Source: Aselliscus stoliczkanus
Lineage: Eukaryota > Chordata > Mammalia > Chiroptera > Hipposideridae
Direction of reading: 5' to 3'
Assembly: GCA_033961575.1 (NCBI GenBank)
Contig: CM066736.1
Span: 88,457,352 to 88,521,351, forward strand
Length of the DNA stretch: 64,000 nucleotides
The notes beneath the pieces were generated by a model, which did no database searches, was not told where the DNA came from, and saw only the letters and a list, made by a program, of their open reading frames with translations. Positions 43,806 through 55,614 of this stretch are shown piece by piece. Made by a program: the position numbers and the translations under genes. Numbering within the stretch: the stretch's first letter is position 1; every line of letters begins with the position of its first letter.

Positions 43806-46090
43806 CTGCAGAGGGAGGAAGAGAAGCGAAGGTTTCTGTGTGGGGTTTCTCAAGACACGGGACTCCCAAACTTTTTGAGTTTTGCTCTAGGCTCAAAAAA
43901 ACCCAAAGGGTGGACTCTAGGAGTTCCCTATACTTGGCCAGCAATTAGACTGTCCTCTTGGCTTTCAAGAATTCCTGAGTGCTCAGGAATACCAGAGAGA
44001 GAGTGGACTGTGAGGGCACATCCTTTTGGTCCTCTGAATTGAAGGTCACCTTGAATAGAACTGAGCCCTCAGACCTGATGGGCCCCTCAGCCCTCCCCTA
44101 TCGCCACTTCTCAGGCCCCTGTGCTCCCAGCTACAGGTGCCTCAGTAAGAAAGGTCTTCCCTGGCCACTGTGGGAGCCCCTCCGTGCTTGTCTTTGTCCA
44201 CCCAGGAAGATGTTTCTGGGTCTGCACCTCCTGGAAGTTCATCTTGTACAGCCACATATATACTCCTTCTCCACTAACCAGTGTCCACTGGCGTTCTGCC
44301 TCTGGGTGGAATCTGACTTCCTCTCCTGGGGTTCTCAGCTTAGCCTGCCCAAATCTAAATGAACATCAATCACTGGGCCTGAGATGGTGGACTACATCAG
44401 CTTTCCTCTGCCAGACTGCTTACCTGGCTATCCTGTTTTCAACAGGCTTCATCCAAATTCAAAATTCCTACATGTAAAATCTCGGGGACCCCCAGGAATC
44501 ACTCCTGTGGTCCCATTTCTACCCCAAACATTTCTCTTGCTTCCATCAGTCCTTTACAGCATAAAGACAATTTGGTTGAAATGTGCAGGATACTCAGTCC
44601 CTCTGCAGCTCAGATCCACTTCTGGCTGGACCCTGGCACCTCAACAAAACTTAAATTCAACAACATGTACTGGAGCCCAAGTCGGGTATTAATGACAGGC
44701 TCTGGGTGCAGCGGGAACAGGAAGACAAAGTCTCTGGCATTATAGGGATCCTCAGACTGAGCAAATTATCACCATAGAGATAGTGAGTATGTGGCTGAGA
44801 TGCATACAAGGTTCTCCACGGGAAAAAAAAAAAGACAGTAGTTGCTGAGCAATGTCTATGTGCCAGGCAATAAGACAAGCACTTTTAAAACTCTCCCAGA
44901 AATCCTACTGAGGTATTATTAATTTGTATCCTCATTTTACAAATGAGGCATTTGAGACACAGCTTGCTCAGGTAACTTGCCCAAAGTCACAGAGCTAGTG
45001 GTTGTTGAGCCTGGACTACCACTGAGGTCATCTGACCCCAAACCTGTGGCATGGAGCATGGTACGATATTTAATTTTGTCAGAAAGTATCAACGAAGGCT
45101 TACCATTGGGAGTGGTATTTGAGCCAGGTCTTGAGAAATAATTACCATACTAAATTGATAGTATCTTAGATTGGGTGAAATATGACATGAAGTTAAAGAA
45201 ACTTCAGGCCAGAAAGAACGACTGATGTCCTTGCACAGAAACCTGAGAGTCAGGACTCTTTGGGAATGGTTTTAAAACGGAGGCTCCTAATGGCACTTTC
45301 TCACCCATCACGGTGCTGGATAGGTCATAGCCCTTTGCCTGTTACTATTTCCAGCTATTAATGATATGCCTTCATTGAGGTTTGTTTCCTCTGGTTTTAC
45401 CGTCTCTAACCTTCATCAGTCTAGGCATCATCCCTGTGCATGTGGTCTACTGTATGGCCCGTTCATGTAAACCCTTTCAGTGCTTTGATCTCCTCAGCTC
45501 CAACACCACTCCCCTGTTCTTCAATCTAGCCAACTGCTTCCAAGGAACTGACCTCCAACCGACTCAGAACTTGTAAACTACACACGCTGTAAATCTCAAG
45601 GTCCACCATCCTGTTTTCTGACCTCACTCCCCAGTCTGCTCAGCTTTCACTCTCCCCCTCTGGAACACCTCATGGAGAACACCAGCTCCCTAACCTCCCT
45701 TGATCACCATGGCCACAGCCTCAGTTCAGGTACCTGGACATTTGCCTGGATTACTGCAGTGGCCACACCAATCTGCCTGGAACCAGGTTTCCTGACTCCC
45801 CTGACCCTGTCTTTTGTCCACATTTTGGCATTTTCCTTGACTCATGTTCCCTGGTATCCAGCAGGTCTCTCTGATCTTTCTGTACAGCAGGGAGCTAGAG
45901 AGCTTGGCTGGTCTAGAAACTGTCTGAGTTGCTCTCTATTCCAGGACATCACCCTATGCACCTAACACTCTTCAGCAGTTGGCTGAAAGCACCTATTGTT
46001 CTCTGCCCTGGTGGCTTCTGGTAGCAGAGCATCCCCTCTTATTTCATGATGGCCCCACCACTCTCACCAGGAACACAGACCCAGACTCAC
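43806..46090 (-). other. ART2: Intron of the ART2-like gene
   Basis: The 2,285-bp intron is bounded by a gtgagt donor (46090-46085, minus strand) and a cag acceptor preceded by a C/T-rich tract. It holds a MIR at about 44900-45060 ('cctcattttacaaatgaggc', 'ccaaagtcacagagctagtg') and otherwise unassigned sequence. I saw no further exon, but a small one could be missed. Confidence 0.65.
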
Positions 46091-46690
46091 CTGAGCTGTT
46101 GAAATTGCTTAAATTGTTAGTGGAACTATAGAAGCAGTTGAGTTTACTCTTAGATTTTGTGGGACTTTCAAGTAAAATTTCATTGTAGTTTTTATGTGAG
46201 CTTTGCATGGTGACTTTCTGATACACCTCGTAACCTGGAATTAGCACTTCCTCTTCAGCTGGATGCATAGAAAATTCTTGAATATTAACACCCAAGCAGG
46301 TCTGGATGGTAAACAGGGTCCTGTTTTCTCCTAGAAATCTTAAAGGTACAGACATAGACAAAGACGATGAGGTAAATTGGCCAAAACGTACTTTTTTTCT
46401 CCCATTGTCATGAAGTTTGGTGTCACAACCTCTATAGACTGTGTAACAGTTCCCAGTAGTGAGAAGCTGAAGAGCTCTTGTCAAATAATAATGGAAGGCT
46501 TTGAAGTGAAAGTTCTTTTCATTCTGACGGAATTCTCTTACAGCTTTGTTGAATTCTGTTGCAATTCTCCCAGTATAGGCTATTAGAGCTGTGCCATGGA
46601 AATCATTGAATTGTTTTGGATAATTTTTGTTCTTTGTTTGCTCCCATTTTTCCTTTGCCATTTCCCATTCATTTTTAAAATTTTTATTCA
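46091..46690 (-). pseudogene. ART2: ART2-like catalytic exon, 3' part (split by the EIF4B copy)
   Basis: Ecto-mono-ADP-ribosyltransferases move ADP-ribose from NAD to arginine on surface proteins, or hydrolyse NAD. This 600-bp part of the exon keeps the family signatures in order: DFHGTALIAYTG, FKAFHYYLTRALQLL, the catalytic Arg in CYTVYRGC, the Ser motif GQFTSSSLS, TCLGVNIQEFS, and the acidic motif EEEVLIPGYEVYQ. The R-S-ExE set needed for arginine-specific transfer is therefore complete. Cysteines of the extracellular fold (TCLG, NCFY) are present. The exon ends at a canonical donor (gtgagt, 46090). It has no internal stop. The upstream part continues at 50646 after the inserted retrocopy. 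Similarity is closest, from memory, to rodent ART2/RT6; human ART2 is known as a pseudogene. Confidence 0.85.
46677..46690 (+). repeat. Target-site duplication, left copy, of the EIF4B retrocopy
   Basis: The word aaaatttttattca is repeated exactly at 50632-50645. The bases before it (ttttt then aaaa) match the L1 endonuclease target TT/AAAA, as expected for L1-mediated retrotransposition. Confidence 0.9.
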
Positions 46691-49600
46691 GCTCTCTCCC
46701 TCTCCCAACATGGCGGCCTCAGCAAAAAAGAAGAATAAGAAGGGGAAGACTATCTCCCTAACAGACTTTCTGGCTGAGGATGGAGGGGCTGGTGCAGGAC
46801 ACACCTATGTCCCCAAACCAGTCAGCAGGGCTGATGAAACAGACTACCTGGAAGGATATGTTTCAACCACTTGGCACAGCAATGATGACGATGTGTATAG
46901 GGCACCTCCAATTGACCGTTCCATCCTGCCCACTGCTCCACGGGCTGCTCGGGAACCCAATATTGACAGGAGCCGTCTTCCCAAATCACCACCCTACACT
47001 GCTTTCCTAGGGAACCTGCCCTATGATGTGACAGAAGACTCCATTAAGGAATTCTTTAGAGGATTAAATATCAGTGCAGTGCGTTTACCACGTGAACCCA
47101 CCAATCCAGAGAGGTTGAAAGGTTTTGGTTATGCCGAGTTTGAGGACCTGGATTCCTTGTTCAATGCCCTGAGCCTCCATGAAGAGTCTCTAGGTAACAG
47201 GAGAATTCGAGTGGACGTTGCTGATCAAGCACAGGATAAAGACAGGGACGATCGTTCTTTTGGCCGAGATAGAAATCGGGATTCTGACAAAACAGATACA
47301 GACTGGAGGGCCCGTCCTACCACAGACAACTTTGATGACTACCCGCCTAGAAGAGGTGATGATAGCTTTGGAGACAAGTATCGAGATCGAGATCGTTATG
47401 ATTCAGACCGATACCGTGATGGGTATCGGGACAGTTACCGTGATGGTCCACGCCGGGATATGGATCGATATGGGGGCCGTGATCTCTATGATGACAGAGG
47501 CAGCAGAGACTATGCTAGAGGCTATGATTCCAGGATAGGCAGTGGCAGAAGAGCAGTTGGTAGTGGGTACCGGAGGGATGATGACTACAGAGGAGGTGGG
47601 GACCGCTATGAAGACAGATATGACAGACGCGACGATCGGTCAAGGGGCTCCAGAGATGATTACTCTCGGGATGATTATAGGCGCGATGATAGAGGTCCCC
47701 CCCAAAGACCCAAACTGAATCTAAAGCCTCAGAGCACTCCTAAGGAAGATGATTCCTCTGCTAGCACCTCCCAGTCCAGTCGAGCAGCCTCAATCTTTGG
47801 AGGGACAAAGCCTGTCGACACAGCTTCTAGAGAACGAGAAGTGGAGGAACGACTACAGAAGGAACAGGAGAAATTGCAGCATCAGCTGGATGAGCCAAAA
47901 CTAGAGTGACGGCCTCGGGAGAGACACCCAAGCTGGCGAAGTGAGGAAACTCAGGAACGGGAACGGTCAAGGACAGGAAGTGAGTCATCACAGTCTGGGA
48001 CTTCAGCCACCTCTAGCAGAAGTAAGTCAGATCAGGATGCACGAAGGAGAAAGAGTGAGAAGTCTCTAGAAAATGAAACATTCAATAAGGAGGAAGACTG
48101 TCACTCTCCAACTTCTAAGCCTCCCAAACCTGAACAGCCTCTAAAGGTAATGCCAGCCCCTCCACCAAAGGAGAATGCTTGGGTGAAGCGAAGTTCTAAC
48201 CCTCCTGCTCGATCTCAGAGCTCAGACACAGAGCAGCAATCTCCTACAAGTGGTGGTGGGAAAGCAGTTCCAGCTCAACCATCAGAGGAAGGACCATGAA
48301 GGAAAGATGAAAATAAAGTGGATGGGGTGAGTGTGCCAATTGGCCAAAGTGGGAACCCCAGCCGTGGGCCAGGAGATGGAGGGATCAAAGACCACTGGAA
48401 GGAGTCAGATAGGAAAGATGGCAAAAAGGATCAAGACTCCCGATCTGCACCTGAGCCAAAGAAACCTGAAAAAAAATCCAGCTTCTAAGTTCAGTTCTGC
48501 AAGCAAGTATGCTGCTCTCTCTGTTGATGGTGAAGATGAAAACGAGGGAGAAGATTACACCGAATAGACCTCCACTTCCTGTGCTTTCTCCGGGTCTCTC
48601 TCCACCCTGGAACATTTGAGAGCAAATCAAACCTCTGTCCAGACAAGACAAAATAAAACTCACCATCTCCTGGAGACCTTTCTTAACTTTTTTTAAAAAA
48701 ACAAACCAAAATGAAATGAAATGAAATGAAATTCTTTTGCATGCTGCTGCAGCCTTTAAAGTATTGAACTAACTGTAGAATCACATATGTAGCCAGAGAG
48801 AAAGAGACATATTTTAACGGAAAAGTTGTGCATTTTTATGACACATGCGATTGCCTGTGTGATTAGTGCCTAGGGGCCTCCATTTAGCAGAATGGCAATG
48901 ACAGTGATGCAATGTCTGGAATCTGGTTGGGCAGTAGGGCAAGTATGAAGAAGAGATTTCTACCTTTAATTCTTATTGTTCTAATGTGGCATACATGAAT
49001 CCTCAAGTATCTGAATAAATTCTCCATCCTTGGAAAGGTAGGTTTAGTCTCTGAAGTTGTTTTAGTCTCCAGGAGGCTGCCAGCTCCCCCGTACTTAGTT
49101 CTGAGTTACAGGGGCCAGCCTAGGGGGAATTCCTTCATTTTACCCCCCAGGGGGGTAGCTGGGAATGAGTCTACAGGCCACTAAAGAACAGGACTGCTTG
49201 GTGACCAAAATAAGTGGGAAAATCATGGTTTGAAAAGGAGCTTTGGGGAGGTGATTAATTATTTTGCACCAGTAATAGTGGAAAATGGTCTGACCTCCAA
49301 TAAACACACGAATGCTTACTTCCCGGAGCAGGAAGCACTTTACGGGTTGTGGGAATTCCCAAGTCTCTTATGTGTCCTGGTTTCACCCTTTCTTAAACAC
49401 TGTCCTTTCTGAAAGTTCAAGTGTATCCATATTCTGTTGAAATCTTGAGGCTTTAAAAATTTAGACTCTAGTTGTTGTCTTATGTTCCTCATGCTACTCT
49501 TTCCTGTTACCTCCCTAAAAGCAGGTTCTGTTTAAGCCACATACCCAGTTGACATTCCGTATCAATCTCTGGGAGCTGTCAAATTAGGAATTGCTGCTTT

Positions 49601-50631
49601 TCTCAAGCAAATTTTGGCTCCTTTATGTTTTTTGACTCCGGTTCTCCTGCTCCTGCCTCTTTGACCCCTTTCACACCTCAAAAAACTGTAGAATTAATGG
49701 TCTTAGGTGGTGAGTGAGGGTGGATAAATAAGGACAGTTAAATTGGGAGCCTTTCTTATGACCTTGATTGGGTTTTTTGGGGCATTTTTTTTTTCCACAG
49801 GTTTCCTTTTCTCCACTGAAATCCCACACCAATGTTTGGATTTTTAATGTGGCCTAGACCAATGTGTGGTTTTGTTTGGGTTTTTTAGCATCCCTTGAGA
49901 GAATAAATGATAATGAAGAGAACTATTTAACAAGGTCCTGGTTTCTCTTGCAACACAATAGCTTAACTTGCCTGCTTTTATGTGCACCTTTTACTGTCAG
50001 CTCGGTAGATGGCATCCTTATGGGCAATATTGGTACCTGCAGAGAAATGATACCTTGGTCTCTTGTTTGCAAGCCCTTCTCCCATCGGTTCTAGGTTAGA
50101 CTCTGTCCAGCCATGCAGGGGTGTTGGTTTATGAGTGCTGCAGCAGTGGGCATAATGAATAATTGACCCAGTGGACACAAAAGGCATACCAAGTAAAGTA
50201 ACTTTAAATAACTGGCTTCAGAGGCTAGTAGCTAGGAAGTGGCTTTTAGAAAGAGATACCCAAGGTCGTAAAGGTTTTTTTTTGTTGTTGTTTTTTTCAG
50301 CATTTGTAGATGATGAAAAGGTAGGGATTGCCCTCTTCATGTCTACTTCCTAATAGTTGTATCCCACCCCCAAAAAAAGTGTTTGTTTCTTTTCCCACTG
50401 CCCTACCCTGTCCCCCATTAAAACAGAAAACAGGGATTTATGTCCCATTCTTCGATACGTGTAAAATTTGTACAAAAATATCTTCTATGAAAATGATTTG
50501 TAATCTGTAGACTTAATACCTGGGAAATGTCTTGAGATGTGAATCCCATCCTTTGGGTTGTGGGGTTTTTTTTTGTTTTCTCCAAATAAATATGATCTTT
50601 AAAGTTCAAAAATAAATAAATAAAATAAAAT
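46691..50631 (+). pseudogene. EIF4B: EIF4B processed retrocopy, nearly full-length
   Basis: This is an intronless copy of the mRNA for translation initiation factor eIF4B, which helps eIF4A unwind mRNA 5' ends. The ATG is at 46710 (MAASAKKKNKKGK) after about 19 nt of 5'UTR. The RRM is recognisable (about residues 96-173; AFLGNLPYDV and KGFGYAEF), and the Asp/Arg/Tyr/Gly-rich region follows. Lesions: CGA to TGA at 47907-47909 (codon 400; the human protein has 611 residues), a second TGA at 48297-48299 from GGA (about codon 530), and one extra A in the A-run at 48469-48476 that shifts the frame. The end GEDENEGEDYTE and its stop (48565-48567) are in the shifted frame. A 3'UTR of about 2 kb ends with AATAAA (50585-50590) and an A-rich tail. 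Any protein made would be the first 399 residues, keeping the RRM; expression is unknown. Confidence 0.95.
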
Positions 50632-50645
50632 AAAATTTTTATTCA

Positions 50646-50778
50646 CTTCCAGTTCTTCTTTTAACAGCTTGGGTGCTTTTTTCTCCATTTCTTCAGTACA
50701 GCCCTCAAACTGATCATCAAACGCATTTTCAGCCATGTCTAGCTGACATGACTTGGTTAGCCATGCCAGGTCAATTAC
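50646..50778 (-). pseudogene. ART2: ART2-like catalytic exon, 5' part
   Basis: The 5' part of the split exon encodes the start of the mature enzyme, readable as LDMAENAFDDQFEGC, a hallmark of vertebrate ecto-ARTs, followed by EEMEKKAPKLLKEE. It meets the target-site duplication in the same frame as the part beyond the retrocopy. An acceptor-like ctctttttacag lies just upstream (AG at 50780-50779), so this may be the exon start. The signal-peptide coding part is not resolved: an ATG at 50857 or 50887 opens a hydrophobic-looking frame, but it is out of phase with the enzyme and meets a stop, so either an upstream exon is used or a frame lesion exists here. Confidence 0.75.
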
Positions 50779-50899
50779 CTGTAAAAAGAGGTGGTATCCC
50801 TTGACCCATTTGCTGAAGACCCAGCATGTACTGGATGCTGCCCAGAGTCCACAGCATGGACTTCTTGCTCAGCATGAAATCTGACATGTTCCTGTCATA

Positions 50900-51590
50900 G
50901 GATTCATACATGGTACATGTATGAAGGCAATCTTATTCAATGCGTAGTGTTAAAAGCAAAAGCTAGGCTTACTCTGTTTTGTTCCTGGTATTTTTAAAAA
51001 TCTTTTCAGATTCATGCTTTCTCATGTACTTTAGTCATGGACTCAACTTTAGAACTCTATAGTTTCAGAGATGTGAAGGAAAAGTAAGGTCAGCTCGATG
51101 TGGGGTGGGAGCAGGTGGTATATATTACTGTTGTGTTAGCCACTGAGTTAGGATCAAACAGTGAACTGCTATAGCTAGAAGAGATGTCATCTCCAAGTTG
51201 AAAAATAACTGCAAATAAATATGAGATAATTCAAGTGAGGTGTGAACATTAGTATTATTATGATTATGCTGATAACTTAGCTCTGTGTTAATAAATCCCT
51301 GCTTAGATCTGGAAGCCCAGGCTCCTATTTACACAGCTCCCTGCACAACTCAGGATTTTCTGTAAGCAGCTCTGCCTGGGTCCTCCTACAGGCAGGGAAG
51401 AGGTGACTCTGACCCCTGGCATCAGTAGTGAGCTGGCAAAGAAATAATTGATCCTGGTCATGGGCAGAGCTGCCTGTCATGTAGGTCACCAGTTAGAAAA
51501 AACAGATCACGTTTGAGAGGATCCCTCACAGGCCCTGACATTTTCCTCCGCTTTAGAGAATACTATGAGTACTCTCACAAATGTTAAAAA
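50900..51590. other. Upstream flank of the ART2-like gene, no exon recognised
   Basis: AT-rich sequence with no clear repeat. A first non-coding or signal-peptide exon could lie here or farther right; none can be supported from the sequence. Confidence 0.4.
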
Positions 51591-51599
51591 AAAAGAAAA

Positions 51600-51696
51600 G
51601 GGCCGGCCGAGTGGCGTGGTGGTTAAGAGCTGGCTTGGGATGCCAGCAGTCCCAGTTCAGGTCCCGCATATGAGGGCCAGTGACACTGCCCTCAAA

Positions 51697-51726
<30 letters not shown>
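51600..51726 (+). repeat. Short SINE with (AAAT)n tail
   Basis: Head gggccggccgagtggcgtgg, end cactgccctc, about seven aaat units. The target-site duplication is unclear because both flanks are A-rich. Confidence 0.85.
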
Positions 51727-51729
<3 letters not shown>

Positions 51730-52460
51730 TTTTAAAAAAGTCTTCTCAAAGCTTTGTTAACCTGAGGCTCAAACTTAAGTCAATACTTCTAGATATCTCT
51801 CTACTTTGTCAATTTCACCATGTTTAGGAAAAGCTAATACACATGAAAGCTTTAGCGTTCCTTGGTTAGAAGGAGAGGCAGAAGTCGGTGTTTGTGTGAA
51901 ATTGGGAGGGAAGTGGGGAAATTTAAGTATATTTTCCTGTTCTGACCTGAAGCTCTAGCCTTGACTAACCAGAGGAAGAGGGAGGGTCCTTTTGCAAAGG
52001 GACCATGTGAGACACAGGCACCAACAGTACTGCCTCAGGATCCTGGGTATAAATTGCACTAAGAATAAGTTTTTCAATTTAGGAGGGATGGATAGACTGG
52101 GTATCTGTTCTTCAGTATGTTTTCCTATTTTCAAGGTGCCTTCATCTCCCTAAATAGAACTGACTTTGTGCCATACCGCCACAATGGCAATCACCCCAAA
52201 CTTCAGATCTTTTCCTAGCCCCACCTGAACATCAACCTCTCCTCAGACCTTTCTAGTTTCCTCACATTCAGAGACCCTTCCCCTTCTGAGAACAGAATGT
52301 AGAGCCATCAGGTACCTGGTTTCCTGCAGATCCTTCTTGATTCAGTCCTGGCTGTCCTGACAGTGGTGTCTGAGAAAGGAGTGCCTTGGCCTTTATCGTT
52401 TGGGGAGAGATGAAGTTTCAGTTTCAGGTTTGATTTATAATGAAGGGAGGGTGACTTATA
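51727..52460. other. Intergenic, no gene recognised
   Basis: I see no domain-bearing frame and no named repeat here. Confidence 0.4.
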
Positions 52461-52464
52461 AACT

Positions 52465-53130
52465 ATCCCCACAAAAACCTGCACATGGATGTTTATAATA
52501 GCTTTATTCATATTGACAAAACTTGAAAGCAACCAAGGTGTCCTTCAGCAAGTGAATAAAAAAATAAGCCAGGGTACACCAGACAATGGAGTATTATTCA
52601 ACACTAAAAAAAAAAGAGCTATCAAGTTATGAAAGCACAAGGAAGAAACCTTAAATGCATATTATTAATACCAAGTGAAAGGAGCCAATGTGAAAAATGT
52701 CCATACTATATGATTCCAACTGTATGACACTCCAGATAAAACAAAACTATGGAGACAGTAAAAAAGATAGTGGTCACTAGAGATTGGGAATGGGGTGGCT
52801 GTAAGAGAGATGAGTAGGCAGAATATGGAGGATTTTAGAGGAGTAAGGCTATTCTGTATGATACTATAATGATAGATACATATCTTTAAAAATTTGTCAT
52901 GTCTTTAAAAATTTGTCAAAACCCAAACAATGTAGAACACCAACAGTGAACCTTATTTAAACTATGGACTCTGGGTAATAATGATGTGTCAGTTGTAACA
53001 AATGCAACCCTCTGGTAGGGATGTTGATAATGTGGAGGCTATGCATGTGTGGGGCTGGGGGTATATAGAAATCTGTACCTTCGTCTTAATTTTGTTGTGA
53101 GTTTTAAACTACTATAAAAAGTTAAAGTCT
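52465..53130 (+). repeat. Ancient L1M 3' end
   Basis: L1 ORF2 C-terminal/3'UTR phrases in order: 'gatgtttataatagctttat', 'caaccaaggtgtccttcagc', 'caatggagtattattcaaca', 'ctatatgattccaactgtat', 'ggggtggctgtaagagag'. It is decayed with no open frame. Confidence 0.7.
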
Positions 53131-53509
53131 TTTAAAAATGTTTTGATTCCAGTGAGAATGAGACTTATTCAAACTCATAGTTTGAATCAGAAATGCATCA
53201 GAGTCATCAGTGTATATTATTTTTTATGAATGGATGAGAAAAAGGGAAAGTCCCTCCTCCCACTGCGACTTAACAAAGACACCTTCAAATATTTATATTT
53301 CTGGAGATACATTGATATTCAATTCAATATGAGGGTCAACAATTTAATAAGGAACTGCAAAGCTGGTCCTCAGCCTCTGTGTATCACTATAGTGCTCCCA
53401 GCTGTTTACAGTATCAGCCTGCTCGGACTGGTCAGTGCATATGCCTTATGTGATACTAATTTTTTCAAATAGCACTCATGAAGACATGCAATGAGGATCA
53501 GAGACTTTT
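53131..53509. other. Intergenic, no gene recognised
   Basis: A short stretch between the L1M 3' end and the SINE. No recognisable repeat or coding frame. Confidence 0.4.
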
Positions 53510-53520
53510 AAGATTAAAAC

Positions 53521-53630
53521 ATAGGGCTGGCCGAGTGGCGCGGTAGTTAAGCGCTGGCTTGGGAAGCCAGCGGCCCCGGTTCGGGTCCCACTTATGAGGG
53601 CCAGTGACACTGCCCTCAAAAAAAAAAAAA
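53521..53630 (+). repeat. Short SINE
   Basis: The duplication aagattaaaac lies at 53510-53520 and 53631-53641. The anticodon-like arm is perfect: ctggc-ttgggaa-gccag. The tail is a pure A-run. Confidence 0.9.
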
Positions 53631-53641
53631 AAGATTAAAAC

Positions 53642-54823
53642 TTATGTTTCACAGGAATTATTCTCACTCTCTGAAATCTGTATTTCTTAAAAACAAACAA
53701 ACTCATTTGCTAAACTGGAAATAGAAAAGAATGGTTTCACTAAATATTGAAAAACAAGTCTCTTCATAGGATAAGAGAGTAAGACAAATAGTTTTATGAA
53801 TGCTTCCAACCTTATCAAAGCTGGCTTCATGATCCAGAACAACATCTGCTTTTCTGCAGCCATAGGGAAGAAGGACCATTTTTATCCTTACTTTTCTGAG
53901 GTTTGTTTTACTAGTAATTATTAATAGAAAAGCCAAGTTTTTCAAGAACTACGTATTAAAATTGCAAGTTAGCTCCCAAAGAAAAGAGCAGGCCTAAGAA
54001 CCTTCAAACTTACAGTATAGGAAAAAAAAAGGACAAAAGAGATTTTTTAATTTGCAATGTAAGACATGTAATCTTTTGTTTCTCCACGACTGATCAACAG
54101 TTAGGTTGCTTCTGATTCTCCTCTTATAGACAATATTTCCATGGAAATCCTTGTGTATTTACATTTATGAGAATATTTTCCCTGTGGAATGAATCCATAG
54201 AAGTGTAAATGATAGGTCAAGTTCTTTTGTATTTAAAATATTGATACGTATTATTAAATTACTTTCCACAAAAGTTGTTGCAATCCTCCCCCTTATAGTG
54301 TGTTCCCTTACATTTTGCCAGTAGTGGGTGTTGCTGCTATTTTTAGATTTAGAAAATCTGGGTTAAAACGAAGTATCATTGTTGTTTTAATTTGTGCCTC
54401 TTTGATGATTGGTCATTTGGCTTTAGGCATGTCTGGACCCAGGAACACAACCATCCCCACCAGTGCTTTCTTGCTACCTCTTGGTTTTGCTTCATTTTGC
54501 TTATGGGTTTTATTTTCTCCTCCTGCAAAAGAACTTTTCCCAAAAAATCTTAGCACATGAACAGCAGCACCTCCAGATGACACCAACACTGCTTTGCATC
54601 CCATGTAGAAATACAATTCTGCTCACACAATTTGCAAGTAGTGTATCCATGACTGTTTCTTCTTTGGACATTTAGTCTCGAGAACAAATTACTGTGTTTA
54701 GGAGGATATAATGAGAAGACTGGGGTGGTTTTAGTTACAAATCCCTACTGAGCCATGCCTAAAATCCCCACTTAGCCATGGCTAATCTTTACAACCCCTC
54801 TCACTCTGGGTAGAACTAAGCAG
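53642..54823. other. Intergenic with an old minus-strand L1 fragment
   Basis: At about 54080-54420 ('ttgcttctgattctcctctt', 'tgaatccatagaagtgtaaa', 'ttaatttgtgcctctttgat') the sequence is an old L1 ORF2 fragment in minus orientation. No gene is seen. Confidence 0.45.
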
Positions 54824-54839
54824 GGAGATGCCTTCTATT

Positions 54840-54987
54840 TTTTTGTGTTTTTTAGCTGAGCCATCCTGCCACTTGTTGGCAGCTCAATGGCAGCTCAGCT
54901 CGGGCTGGGCATCGAACTGCTGTTTCTCAGAGCTCAGTTCGCACTCTAGAGCGAGCTCTTAACCAACTGAGCCACTCGGCCCGCTCA
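54840..54987 (-). repeat. VES-like tRNA SINE
   Basis: Imperfect duplication ggagatgcNttct at about 54824-54836 and 54988-55000. Internal gagccatcctgccacttgtt and ttaaccaactgagccactcg. Confidence 0.85.
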
Positions 54988-55000
54988 GGAGATGCTTTCT

Positions 55001-55610
55001 TAAACATTATATTCTGAACTCAGTTTAGAGACACTTTGAGGGAATGAGGTCTTCCATCTTCTGGGTCATGGACTTTTCCATGAAATAACGCTGACATACA
55101 CAATAAGCCAGGTACGGAAAATTTACTTGCATTGGTTTATTGGTACTGTCAGTTTTATACCATGAGAGAAAAGGCAGTTGTGCCCATACCTAAGAATTTG
55201 TGAACCCCCCAAGCTTAAAATTACCCAGGTGCACACAATGTACCATTTTTATTCCTTTGTCTTCTTCTTGGTTCTACCTGAGCTCCTGCCCTGGATCATG
55301 TTACAGTGTGGTCCGCCCCTAGACTGTCTTAGCGTTGTCATCAGACCCTTTCATTATCCTGTCATTGTAATATTATTCATAATTTGGTGGCCTAGACAAC
55401 ATTATATTCCTCTGGTGAGAGTTTTTAAACAAGTGCACACCATATTGGCTTCTGTGGTCAACACTAGTAGAAGCTAGATGAGAATATTCCAATTTTATTT
55501 TGCTGTTAATAATTTAGGGTTTAGCTGATGTATCTGATTTACCCCTGACCTTGTAATTTTTATTCCGCATTTTGCAGAAGACTATGATATCTTGGCTTGT
55601 TTTTTGCATT
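55001..55610. other. Intergenic, no gene recognised
   Basis: AT-rich sequence between the SINE and the LTR. I see no supported feature. Confidence 0.4.
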
Positions 55611-55614
55611 ATGT

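Noticed and set aside
46044..46090. Continuation of the ART frame to the stop at 46044
   Set aside because: The canonical gtgagt donor at 46090 and the phase-matching GPI exon at 43805 show that these codons are intronic read-through.
43806..46090. Extra ART exons or a second ART paralogue in the intron
   Set aside because: I found no ART motif or paired splice sites there; the open frames present lack family signatures.
47218..47538. Open frame rich in Ile, Met and Thr within the EIF4B copy
   Set aside because: It is a +2 shadow of the Asp/Arg/Tyr-rich repeat region of EIF4B.
55178..55477. Hydrophobic 99-residue plus-strand frame
   Set aside because: AT-rich, no homology recognised and no supporting context; probably chance.
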